Assembly: GCA_005883365.1 (NCBI GenBank)
Contig: VAXA01000119.1
Coordinates: 1 to 5,833 of the forward strand
Direction: 5' to 3'
From: Actinomycetota bacterium
Lineage (GTDB): Bacteria > Actinomycetota > Thermoleophilia > Gaiellales > Gaiellaceae
Length of the DNA: 5,833 bases
Part shown: positions 1 through 4,882 of the stretch, one piece after another
How positions within the stretch are numbered: position 1 is the stretch's first letter
How the letters are laid out: every line of letters begins with the position of its first letter
Translations under genes and position numbers: made by a program
Notes under the pieces: generated by a model
The model's database searches: none
Told to the model about the DNA's origin: nothing
Seen by the model: the letters and a program-made list of their open reading frames with translations, nothing else

Positions 1-56
1 GGCGACGCGTAGACGATCCTGCAGGGGTCGTCTCCAGCGCGCGACAAACGTCGCCG
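1..56. repeat. Nested inverted repeats at the left edge
   Basis: GGCGACG (1-7) is the exact reverse complement of CGTCGCC (50-56). Between them sits a second hairpin: 11-19 pairs with 25-33 (nine pairs, one of them T:G) around a 5-nt loop. The arrangement begins 17 bases past the stop of the small peptide gene as that gene is read, so it could be a 3' stabilising structure or a factor-dependent end. There is no T-run on either strand, so it is not a typical intrinsic terminator. The single wobble pair works as G:U only if the plus strand is transcribed. The repeat may extend beyond the window. Function unknown. Confidence 0.3.
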
Positions 57-73
57 CAGCCGCAAGGGATTTC

Positions 74-181
74 CTAGAAGCCGCCGCCGCTGCTCATCCC
101 GCCGTGGGGATACCCACACGCGAGGAAGTAGGCGAGGAGCGATGCGATGACCAGCAGATACATGAACCGTGCCTTCGTCAA
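74..181 (-). CDS. Tiny exported or membrane peptide, putative signalling peptide
   Basis: This is a 35-residue ORF with a TTG start at 181-179 and a TAG stop at 76-74. Residues 1-5 carry Lys3 and Arg5. Residues 6-21 are hydrophobic (FMYLLVIASLLAYFLA). The tail from Cys22 is CGYPHGGMSSGGGF. This looks like a short signal sequence, possibly with a loose lipobox (F-L-A-C, not a canonical L-A-G-C), or a single membrane anchor with a small Gly/His-rich tail. The start is chosen because a perfect 10-nt Shine-Dalgarno lies 7 bases upstream (measured from GGAGG); internal Met7 lacks this spacing. It starts 16 bases after the stop of the XRE-TPR regulator and is surely co-transcribed with it. TPR regulators paired with an adjacent short exported peptide are the hallmark of RRNPP signalling, so a pheromone precursor is the leading inference. 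A small membrane peptide unrelated to signalling is the alternative. I do not recognise a named family. Confidence 0.68.
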   Translation of the reverse strand: MTKARFMYLLVIASLLAYFLACGYPHGGMSSGGGF

Positions 182-185
182 GTCG

Positions 186-195
186 TCACCTCCTT
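186..195 (-). promoter_or_regulatory. Perfect Shine-Dalgarno of the tiny peptide gene
   Basis: On the minus strand this reads AAGGAGGTGA, complementary over all 10 bases to the usual 3' end of 16S rRNA. Seven bases separate GGAGG from the TTG start. It sits just after the TAA stop of the regulator (200-198). It is the strongest ribosome-binding site in the window and is what decides the start of the 35-codon ORF. Confidence 0.85.
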
Positions 196-197
196 CC

Positions 198-1528
198 TTA
201 GAAACGGACGTCCTGAAGGGCCTCTGCGGCGGTGCGATAAAGCTCTGCCGCACGTTCGTGCTCGCCCCGTTGGGCGGCGAGGTCGCCGCGCGCGATCCAA
301 GCGGCAGCGCGGTGGCTGGCGGACCCCAGCTCGCCGAAGCTCGTCTCGGCGGCGGCAAAAGCCGCTTCCGCATCCTCGAGCCGGCCTTGCTCGAGCAGGG
401 CCCGGCCGAGCACGAGCTGCGCGTTGCCGGTCTCGTCGACGTAGTCGACGCGGCCGTCGAGCAGTTCCAGCGCAGTTCGCGCTCGGCGTTGCCCGTCCGG
501 AGATGGACCTGGGCGAGCGAAGAAACGGCGCGACCGGCGTCAGCGTCCTGGCCGGCTTCGAGCGCGATCGAGAACGCCTCCTTGAGTAGCTCGATGGCGT
601 CCTCGGTCTTCCCGAGCAAGAAGTTGAGGCCGCCGAGATTGTTGGTCAGCTGCCCGACGTGGACGCGGTCCGCGAGCTGGGCATATGCCTCCCGCGCCCG
701 CTCCGCGTAGTTGCGCGCGAGTACCCAGCGGCCCTCGCGGTCGGCAACGAGCGAGGCCTGGAAGTACGCGGCGCCCACCGTGCGCAGATCGTCGACGGCG
801 TGCGCAAGCTCGAGCGCGCGCTCCACGTCCTCCTTGGCGGCCTCGTAGTCGCGCTGGATGAGCCAGCAGCGAGCCCTCCAGGAGAGGATGCTCGCCTTGA
901 GCGCGTCGCAGGGCAGACCCGAGCGCTCGGCAAGCGAGAATGCCTCGTTGAGCAGGCCGAGTGCGGTCTGGATGCTGTTGAGCTGGACGCGGCAGCCGCC
1001 GAGACGGAGCAGGACGTCTGCCCGCTCGACGTCGGAGAAGGCCTCGGCCTCGGAGATCGCGCGCGCCTCGTTGAGGAGCACGAGCGCGGCGCGGTGGTCG
1101 CCGACGCGCATCTTCGCGAGCCCGCTCCCGACCAGCGCGCGTACCTGCAGCTCCGGAACCCCGGTTGCGCGGGCAGCCGCGGGGAGCGCCTCGAACGCGT
1201 CCGCCGCCTCTTCGTCCTGCTGCGCCTCGTACAGCGCCTCGGCGCGCGTGAGGGATCCCTCGAGCCGGGCACGCTCGTCGGCGGCGACGCCGCTCGCGAG
1301 GAAGCCGGCGTCGACCCCGAGACGCTCGGCGAGCCACTCGATCGTGCCCTTCGTCGGGCGGGTCTTGCCGCGCTCGATCTGGGAGACGTACTCCTTCGAG
1401 AAGCGGTCGCCCGCCAGCTCGCTCTGCGTCAGCCCGGCGGCGACGCGAAGCTGGCGGAGCCGTTCCCCGAGGCGAAGGCCTTCGGGGCTGGTTCTGCGGG
1501 TGCGGCTGACGGTGTCTCGCATGGGCAT
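198..1528 (-). CDS. XRE-family HTH regulator with TPR repeats, frameshifted
   Basis: The N-terminus holds a Cro/C1-type helix-turn-helix at about residues 20-73, with the typical LRQLRVAAGLTQSELA segment and SQIERGKTRPT around the recognition helix. From about residue 85 on it is alpha-helical, Ala/Leu/Glu-rich and organised as tandem TPR-like repeats (for example RALVGSGLAKMRVGDHRAAL and NNLGGLNFLLGKTEDAIELL). Good TPR coding stops at Glu349 (482-484) and resumes in another frame at 476, continuing through LGRALLEQGRLEDAEAAF to a TAA at 200-198. Restoring one base gives about 443 residues. Without it the frame reads low-complexity, Ser/Pro/Arg-rich sequence straight into the downstream peptide frame. 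HTH-plus-TPR architecture is that of peptide-sensing regulators (RRNPP group), and it is followed directly by a tiny exported peptide. The ATG at 1528 is chosen; a second ATG lies at 1522. No clear Shine-Dalgarno or promoter is seen. Other TPR-XRE regulators respond to non-peptide cues, so the ligand is open. Confidence 0.82.
477..484 (-). other. Apparent one-base deletion in the XRE-TPR gene
   Basis: Reading the minus strand, the frame GNAE ends with the GAG codon at 484-482. The matching TPR frame restarts as cga-act-gcg-ctg-gaa-ctg from 479. The shift equals loss of one base, for example one C of CC in an original GAGCGCCGAACTG. No X-XXY-YYZ slippery heptamer is present, so a sequencing error or a real inactivating deletion is likelier than programmed frameshifting. 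Confidence 0.78.
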
Positions 1529-1546
1529 GTCTCGGCGCGCCTAGTC

Positions 1547-1616
1547 AAGCGCATACTTCACTGAAGCGCAAGTTGGCCGGTTTGGACATCCCCCATTTGA
1601 GCGTATTCAGTGGGAA
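1547..1616. promoter_or_regulatory. Operator-like repeats upstream of the XRE-TPR gene
   Basis: The segment holds a direct repeat AAGCGCA at 1547-1553 and 1564-1570. A perfect odd palindrome CTTCA-C-TGAAG lies at 1556-1566. About 50 bases further on is a diverged relative, GAGCGTATTCAGTGGGAA (1599-1616). XRE regulators bind short palindromes of about this size near their own promoters, so these are candidate autoregulatory sites. They could also act on the rightward small RNA promoter about 100 bp away. This is inference from symmetry and position. I could not identify a convincing -10/-35 pair for the XRE gene itself. Confidence 0.35.
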
Positions 1617-1660
1617 ATTCGGTCAACCATGCGAAACGCAGAATCACTTGACCGAGCTAC

Positions 1661-1689
1661 TTGACGAGCGCCCCGGAGGCTCCTATAGT
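1661..1689 (+). promoter_or_regulatory. Strong housekeeping-type promoter for the small RNA
   Basis: TTGACG (1661-1666) and TATAGT (1684-1689) are separated by exactly 17 bases. Each box is one mismatch from the sigma-70/sigma-A consensus, the best promoter in the window. Transcription would start near 1695-1697. A second TTGACC at 1648-1653, within a 13-bp-spaced repeat of ACTTGAC, lies just upstream and may be a regulator site or chance. No start codon with a credible Shine-Dalgarno follows, so the product is most likely a non-coding RNA. Confidence 0.75.
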
Positions 1690-1695
1690 GAGCGC

Positions 1696-1857
1696 ACCTT
1701 GCAACCAGGCCGGACGCCAGGCCGAGGTTCGCAGGGGGCGCGCCGGGAACTCCCGGTCAAGGAACGGAAGCGGGTGGGCCGCAGATCCGCCTCCTCAAAT
1801 CCCACCGAGAGTGGCGCGCCTCTCGAGAAGGCCCCGGAGCCGCAGCCGGGGCCTTTT
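1696..1857 (+). ncRNA. Putative structured small RNA, about 160 nt, family unknown
   Basis: It is bounded by a near-consensus promoter (end of -10 at 1689) and an intrinsic terminator (T-run from 1854). Hand folding gives a closing helix CCTTG (1697-1701) with CAAGG (1758-1762). This encloses a GGCC/GGCC hairpin (1708-1711 with 1720-1723) and a clear hairpin CCGGG-AACT-CCCGG (1743-1756). Next come GGTGGG (1773-1778) with CCCACC (1801-1806), and GAGAG (1807-1811) with CTCTC (1820-1824). The repeat CCAGGCCG occurs at 1705-1712 and 1717-1724. The self-complementary octamer GGCGCGCC occurs at 1737-1744 and 1813-1820, the second mostly in a hairpin loop, so long-range or intermolecular pairing is possible. 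There is no ATG inside. It does not match the core motifs of tmRNA, RNase P RNA, SRP RNA, 6S RNA or common riboswitches as I know them. It ends convergent to the TetR gene, so it is not a leader of the next gene. No folding energies were computed. Confidence 0.6.
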
Positions 1858-1862
1858 CATTT
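1828..1862 (+). terminator. Intrinsic terminator of the small RNA
   Basis: GGCCCCGG (1830-1837) pairs perfectly with CCGGGGCC (1846-1853) around an 8-nt loop, and two further A:T pairs extend it at the base. TTTTCATTT follows directly (1854-1862). This is a textbook rho-independent terminator for rightward transcription. Read leftward, the tract after the stem is ttctcg, so termination of the TetR operon here would be weaker. Confidence 0.85.
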
Positions 1863-1940
1863 GGGCGCTTCGCCCGCTTCGCTGGCGCAGGCGTGCCTTC
1901 GGCGCGAGTGCGCTGACGCTGTGCTTTCCGCTCGCGCCAC

Positions 1941-1969
1941 TGCCGCGCCCGCGCATGTCGGTCGCGGCA
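1941..1969. repeat. Inverted repeat downstream of the TetR gene
   Basis: TGCCGCG (1941-1947) and CGCGGCA (1963-1969) are exact reverse complements separated by 15 bases. As the MFS-tetR operon is read, the stem begins 16 bases after the TetR stop codon. No T-run follows on the minus strand, so at most it is a weak or factor-assisted terminator or an mRNA 3'-end protecting hairpin. The rest of 1863-1985 is GC-rich and holds no recognisable gene. Confidence 0.3.
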
Positions 1970-1985
1970 CGCAAAAGGCATTAGT

Positions 1986-2582
1986 TCAGGCGCGCAACCA
2001 GGTGAGGCGGGCGGCGCGGATGGCCTGGAGCTCCCCGTCGTCGAGCAGGCCGACTCGTCTGCCGACCATGCCGAGGATGCCGCCCGCGAGCATGATCCAC
2101 GCTTCCGAGTCGGCGTCCCGCTCCGCGGCGATCGCCCCCTGCGCCTGGCCGCGCCGGATCAGGTCCGCAACGAAGTCGTGCACCTCGCGCATGTGCCGGC
2201 GTAGGTGTCGCCGTAGCTCCGGATCCTCCGATGCGTCGCTCAGAGCCTGCACCCACAGCTCGGCGAGCTGGAACTTCGCAGAGCGGACCGAGACGTGTCC
2301 CTTGCCGATCGCCTCGACGGCCGCACACGCGTCAGGCGCGTCGGCGAGCGCCCGTTCCCAGCCCGCACGCACCTTCGTCCAGACGTGCTCGAGCCCCGCG
2401 AGATAGAGCTCGCGCTTCGAGGCGAAGTGGCGGTAGAGGATCGGCTCGGAGATGCCCGCGGCGCGAGCGATCTCGGCGGTCGTCGTGCCGTGGTAGCTCC
2501 CCTCGGTGAACAGGCGGATTGCCGTCTCGACGAGGTGCTGCCGGCGCTCCGCCGCCGGCATGCGGGTCGCGGTGGTGCTCAC
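1986..2582 (-). CDS. TetR/AcrR-family transcriptional repressor
   Basis: This is a 198-residue protein, a usual TetR length. The N-terminal DNA-binding domain is clear: AAERRQHLVETAIRLFTEGSY (about residues 10-30), then GTTTAEIARAAGISEPILYR and HFASKREL (residues 32-59), including the conserved Tyr50 and Phe53. The C-terminal part is helical, as expected for the ligand-binding and dimer domain, but shows no signature that identifies the ligand. The start is taken as GTG at 2582, which overlaps the TGA of the MFS gene as GTGA and has GGAG 8 bases upstream. An internal ATG at 2561 has no Shine-Dalgarno. Overlap with the efflux gene implies translational coupling and joint regulation. The likely operator is the GTTAGCG palindrome at 4060-4075 in front of the operon, giving negative autoregulation released by a transported compound. 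Family assignment is firm; target and ligand are inference. Confidence 0.93.
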   Translation of the reverse strand: MSTTATRMPAAERRQHLVETAIRLFTEGSYHGTTTAEIARAAGISEPILYRHFASKRELYLAGLEHVWTKVRAGWERALADAPDACAAVEAIGKGHVSVRSAKFQLAELWVQALSDASEDPELRRHLRRHMREVHDFVADLIRRGQAQGAIAAERDADSEAWIMLAGGILGMVGRRVGLLDDGELQAIRAARLTWLRA

Positions 2583-4027
2583 GCAGCCAGCTCCGCGATG
2601 TGCTCGCGCACGACCTCGGGCCGGGTCCGCACCGTGACGACCGCGACGAACGCCGCGACGAAGGTGATCGCCGCGGCCACCTCGAAGCCCCTGTGCAGTC
2701 CGTCGACGTAGTCCTGCGCGCCGGCCGCCGAGCCCGGCGAGTGGTGGATGGACGCCGCGACGATCGCTCCCATCACCGCGATCCCGAGCGAGCCGCCGAC
2801 CTGACGGAAGCTGTTGAGGACACCCGAGCCGACGCCGGCCTTCTCCACCGGAACCGCACCCATCGCGGCCGACGTCATCGGCGACATGGTCATCGCCATG
2901 CCGACGCCGCCGACGAGCAGCTGCGGCAACAGGGTCCAGAAGTTGGAATGGACACCGACGCGTTCGTACAGAAGCAGGGAGATGCCGAGCAGCGTCATGC
3001 CGCCGCCCATCAGCCAGCGGGAGCCGACGCTGTCGGAGAGCTTGCCCGCGACCGGCGCTATGACGCTGATCAGCAACACCATAGGCAGGAAGATCGCGCC
3101 CGCCTGCGTCGCTGAGTAATGAAGGATGTTCTGGACGTAGAGCGAGACGAAGAAGAAGACGCCGAACATCGAGAGCGTGACGAGCATCGCCACGACGTTC
3201 GCTCCGGTGAAGGCGCCGATGCGGAACAGCGAGAGGTCGAGCATCGGCAGGCGCTGCCGGTGCTCGACCAGGACGAACGCAGCCAACAGAGCCGCAGAGG
3301 CTGCAAACAGGCCGAGGATCTCGGGCGACGTCCAGCCATGCCGGTTCCCCTCGACGAGCGCGTAGCTCAACGCGAAGAGAAAGCCGACCGAAGTGGCAAG
3401 GCCGGGCAGGTCGATGCTCTGCTCGACCGACGTGTCGCGCGACTCGCGGATCACGAGCTGCGAGACGACGATCGCGAGGGCGCCGACCGGGACGTTGATG
3501 AAGAAGATCCAGTTCCAGTTCAGATGCTGCGTGATCAAGCCGCCCGCGAGCGGGCCGATCGCAAGCGCGAGCGCAGAGACGCCGGCCCAGATCCCGATCG
3601 CCTGGCCACGCTGCTTCGGCGCTAAAGTGGCAACGATGATGGAGAGCGTCGCCGGATTCATGAGCGCGGCACCCACTCCCTGCACCGCGCGCGCACCGAT
3701 GAGGAAGCCGGCGCTCGAAGCGAGCCCGCATGCAAGCGAGGAGAGCGAGAAGATGACGAGGCCGACCACGAAGATGCGGCGGCGGCCGTAGAGGTCGGCG
3801 AGCTTGCCGCCCGTGATCAGGAGCGAGGCGAAGGTGAGCGCGTACGCGATCACGACCCACTCGAGCTGCGAGATCGAGACGTGTAGGTCGCGCTGCATCG
3901 TCGGCAACGCAACGTTCACGACGGTGTTGTCGAGCATGATCATGAAGAGGCCGAACGAGACCGCGAACAGCGTCCACCACTTGCGGTTCTCCTCGGCCGC
4001 CAGGACGGCCAGCACCCGTGCTCTCAT
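2579..4027 (-). CDS. MFS drug efflux transporter, DHA2 (EmrB/QacA) family
   Basis: A 482-residue polytopic inner-membrane protein, matching the length of 14-helix proton-driven exporters. Visible family motifs are: LDNTVVNVALP (residues 32-42, with the helix-1 Asp33 typical of DHA2), motif A GGKLADLYGRRRIF (73-86), motif B GARAVQGVGAAL (111-122), and motif C-like IGPLAGGLI (157-165) followed by WNWIFFINVPVG. It probably exports hydrophobic or cationic toxic compounds by proton antiport. The substrate cannot be told from sequence, and no adjacent membrane-fusion (EmrA-like) gene is present. The ATG at 4027 is supported by GAGGAG 4 bases upstream. It is first in an operon with the TetR gene (4-base overlap) and divergent from an SDR gene 74 bases away. 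Predicted promoter and operator overlap in that gap. The family call is firm. Confidence 0.94.
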   Translation of the reverse strand: MRARVLAVLAAEENRKWWTLFAVSFGLFMIMLDNTVVNVALPTMQRDLHVSISQLEWVVIAYALTFASLLITGGKLADLYGRRRIFVVGLVIFSLSSLACGLASSAGFLIGARAVQGVGAALMNPATLSIIVATLAPKQRGQAIGIWAGVSALALAIGPLAGGLITQHLNWNWIFFINVPVGALAIVVSQLVIRESRDTSVEQSIDLPGLATSVGFLFALSYALVEGNRHGWTSPEILGLFAASAALLAAFVLVEHRQRLPMLDLSLFRIGAFTGANVVAMLVTLSMFGVFFFVSLYVQNILHYSATQAGAIFLPMVLLISVIAPVAGKLSDSVGSRWLMGGGMTLLGISLLLYERVGVHSNFWTLLPQLLVGGVGMAMTMSPMTSAAMGAVPVEKAGVGSGVLNSFRQVGGSLGIAVMGAIVAASIHHSPGSAAGAQDYVDGLHRGFEVAAAITFVAAFVAVVTVRTRPEVVREHIAELAA

Positions 4028-4043
4028 CGTTCTCCTCGTCCGA

Positions 4044-4076
4044 AGTTAGCGCTCACTAGGTTAGCGGGCGCTAACT
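4044..4076. promoter_or_regulatory. Predicted TetR operator region with three GTTAGCG half-sites
   Basis: A perfect 7-2-7 palindrome GTTAGCG-GG-CGCTAAC lies at 4060-4075. A third copy, AGTTAGCGC (4044-4052), is the exact inverse of GCGCTAACT (4068-4076), and GTTAGCGCTCAC (4046-4057) is itself a near-palindrome. TetR-family dimers bind such sites, and two dimers could bind here. The palindrome lies between the predicted -10 and -35 of the MFS operon and just upstream of the SDR -10, so one repressor could control both directions. Binding by the neighbouring TetR is inferred from position. Confidence 0.72.
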
Positions 4077-4087
4077 TACGTCGGCAA
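4058..4087 (-). promoter_or_regulatory. Predicted promoter of the MFS-tetR operon
   Basis: On the minus strand TTGCCG (4087-4082) and TAACCT (4063-4058) are separated by 18 bases. The -35 matches consensus at 4 of 6 positions; the -10 is poor but keeps TA...T. The spacer is occupied by the GTTAGCG palindrome, fitting repression by occlusion. Position is plausible, but the boxes are weak. Confidence 0.4.
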
Positions 4088-4089
4088 AT

Positions 4090-4095
4090 TAGAGT
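4090..4095 (+). promoter_or_regulatory. Predicted -10 box of the SDR gene, leaderless start
   Basis: TAGAGT ends 6 bases before the ATG at 4102, so transcription would begin at or next to the start codon. The gene lacks a good Shine-Dalgarno, which fits a leaderless mRNA. No -35 box is evident; the operator sites occupy that region. Confidence 0.4.
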
Positions 4096-4101
4096 TGCGC
4101 C

Positions 4102-4851
4102 ATGGCCGAGCTGGCGGGACAGCGGGCGTTCGTGACCGGCGGCGGCCGCGGAATCGGCGAGAACGTCGCGCGGGAGCTCGGGGCGGCAGGAATGGAGGTC
4201 GCCGTCAGCGGGCGCACAGCGGACCAGGTCGAGGGCGTCGCGTCGGCGATCGGCGGCCGCGCGCTCGTCGGCGACGTATCGAAGCGGGAGGACGTCGAGC
4301 GCTGGTTCGCCGAGCTCGGGCCGATCGACCTGCTGGTCGCGAACGCCGGCACCGCAAGTGGGGAGGGGTTACCTTGGGAGCGCGAGCCCGAGGTCTGGTG
4401 GCGGACGTTCGAGGTGAACGTGCTCGGCGTCCATCTCTGCTGCAGTGCAGCCATCCCCGGGATGCTCGAGCGAGATGCCGGCCGGATCGTGATCGTCGGC
4501 AGCGGCTCGGCGTACCTCCCCGGGCAGAGCGAGACCGCGTACACCTCCTCGAAGGCTGCCGTCTGCCGCTACGGCGAGACGCTCGCGCACGCGCTCGGCG
4601 ACAGGATCCCGGTCTTCGTGATCAGCCCCGGGATGGTGCGAACCGAGATGACCGCGGGTTTCCCCGACGACATGCCGTGGACGCCGCGGGAGTGCGCTCC
4701 GCGGCTCGTGAGGGCGCTCGCGTCGGGCGAGTTCGACGCTCTGAGCGGCCGCTACCTCCACGCGGAGCACGACCCGCCCGAAGCGCTGCGCGGGCGCATC
4801 GGCGAGATCCTCGAGCACGACTGGAACGCGATCCGCCTCCGTCGGCCCTAG
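4102..4851 (+). CDS. Short-chain dehydrogenase/reductase (classical SDR)
   Basis: A 249-residue protein, the normal size of a classical SDR, with a Rossmann fold. It carries the nucleotide-binding motif TGGGRGIG (residues 12-19), Asp58-Val for the adenine pocket, and the NAG motif (81-83). The catalytic tetrad is Asn106, Ser134, Tyr147 and Lys151 (YTSSK); the Ser-Tyr spacing of 13 is the family norm. Arg38 at the end of the second strand suggests NADP(H) rather than NAD(H), by analogy. SPGMVRTEM (about 175-183) follows the usual PG motif. It would oxidise or reduce an alcohol/carbonyl on an unknown substrate in the cytoplasm. It is divergent from a TetR-regulated efflux operon and shares its operator region, so it may modify the same class of compound that the pump exports. 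Downstream, nadE starts 31 bases after the stop, but that gene appears to have its own promoter box. Family is certain; substrate is unknown. Confidence 0.93.
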   Translation: MAELAGQRAFVTGGGRGIGENVARELGAAGMEVAVSGRTADQVEGVASAIGGRALVGDVSKREDVERWFAELGPIDLLVANAGTASGEGLPWEREPEVWWRTFEVNVLGVHLCCSAAIPGMLERDAGRIVIVGSGSAYLPGQSETAYTSSKAAVCRYGETLAHALGDRIPVFVISPGMVRTEMTAGFPDDMPWTPRECAPRLVRALASGEFDALSGRYLHAEHDPPEALRGRIGEILEHDWNAIRLRRP

Positions 4852-4870
4852 CCGCGGGGTTTTCGACTGT

Positions 4871-4876
4871 TAGGCT
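4871..4876 (+). promoter_or_regulatory. Predicted -10 box of nadE, leaderless start
   Basis: TAGGCT ends 6 bases before the nadE ATG at 4883, the same geometry as in front of the SDR gene. The 31-base gap contains no Shine-Dalgarno-like purine stretch at the right distance. This suggests nadE can be transcribed separately as a leaderless mRNA. The -35 side shows no clear match. Confidence 0.4.
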
Positions 4877-4882
4877 GAAACT

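Noticed and set aside
659..1564. Long open frame on the plus strand opposite the XRE-TPR gene
   Set aside because: It is rich in Arg/Glu/Ala with no domain, and is the antisense shadow of the minus-strand TPR coding, which has clear HTH and TPR patterns.
1750..1795. Resemblance to SRP RNA (GGTCA...CGGAAG) in the small RNA
   Set aside because: The bases flanking GGAA do not form the CC-GGAA-GG apical stem, and the AGCAGCC side of the symmetric loop is missing.
1771..1806. T-box-like GGGTGGGCCGC and tRNA T-arm-like TCAAATCCCACC
   Set aside because: The T-box sequence is imperfect and no aminoacyl-tRNA synthetase or amino acid gene follows. No anticodon or D arm can be formed for a tRNA.
1573..2406. 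Open plus-strand frame of 277 codons across the small RNA and TetR region
   Set aside because: Ser/Arg/Pro-rich, no Shine-Dalgarno. It crosses a promoter and a strong terminator and then runs antisense to a firm TetR gene.
1986..3980. Single 664-codon minus-strand frame apparently fusing transporter and TetR
   Set aside because: Only the last 198 codons are real. The upstream part is an alternative frame of the MFS gene and shows Arg/His-rich nonsense, while the true MFS frame has all family motifs and its own stop at 2579.
4852..4882. Possible terminator between the SDR gene and nadE (cgggg then tttt)
   Set aside because: Only three or four pairs can form, so the stem is too short to call.
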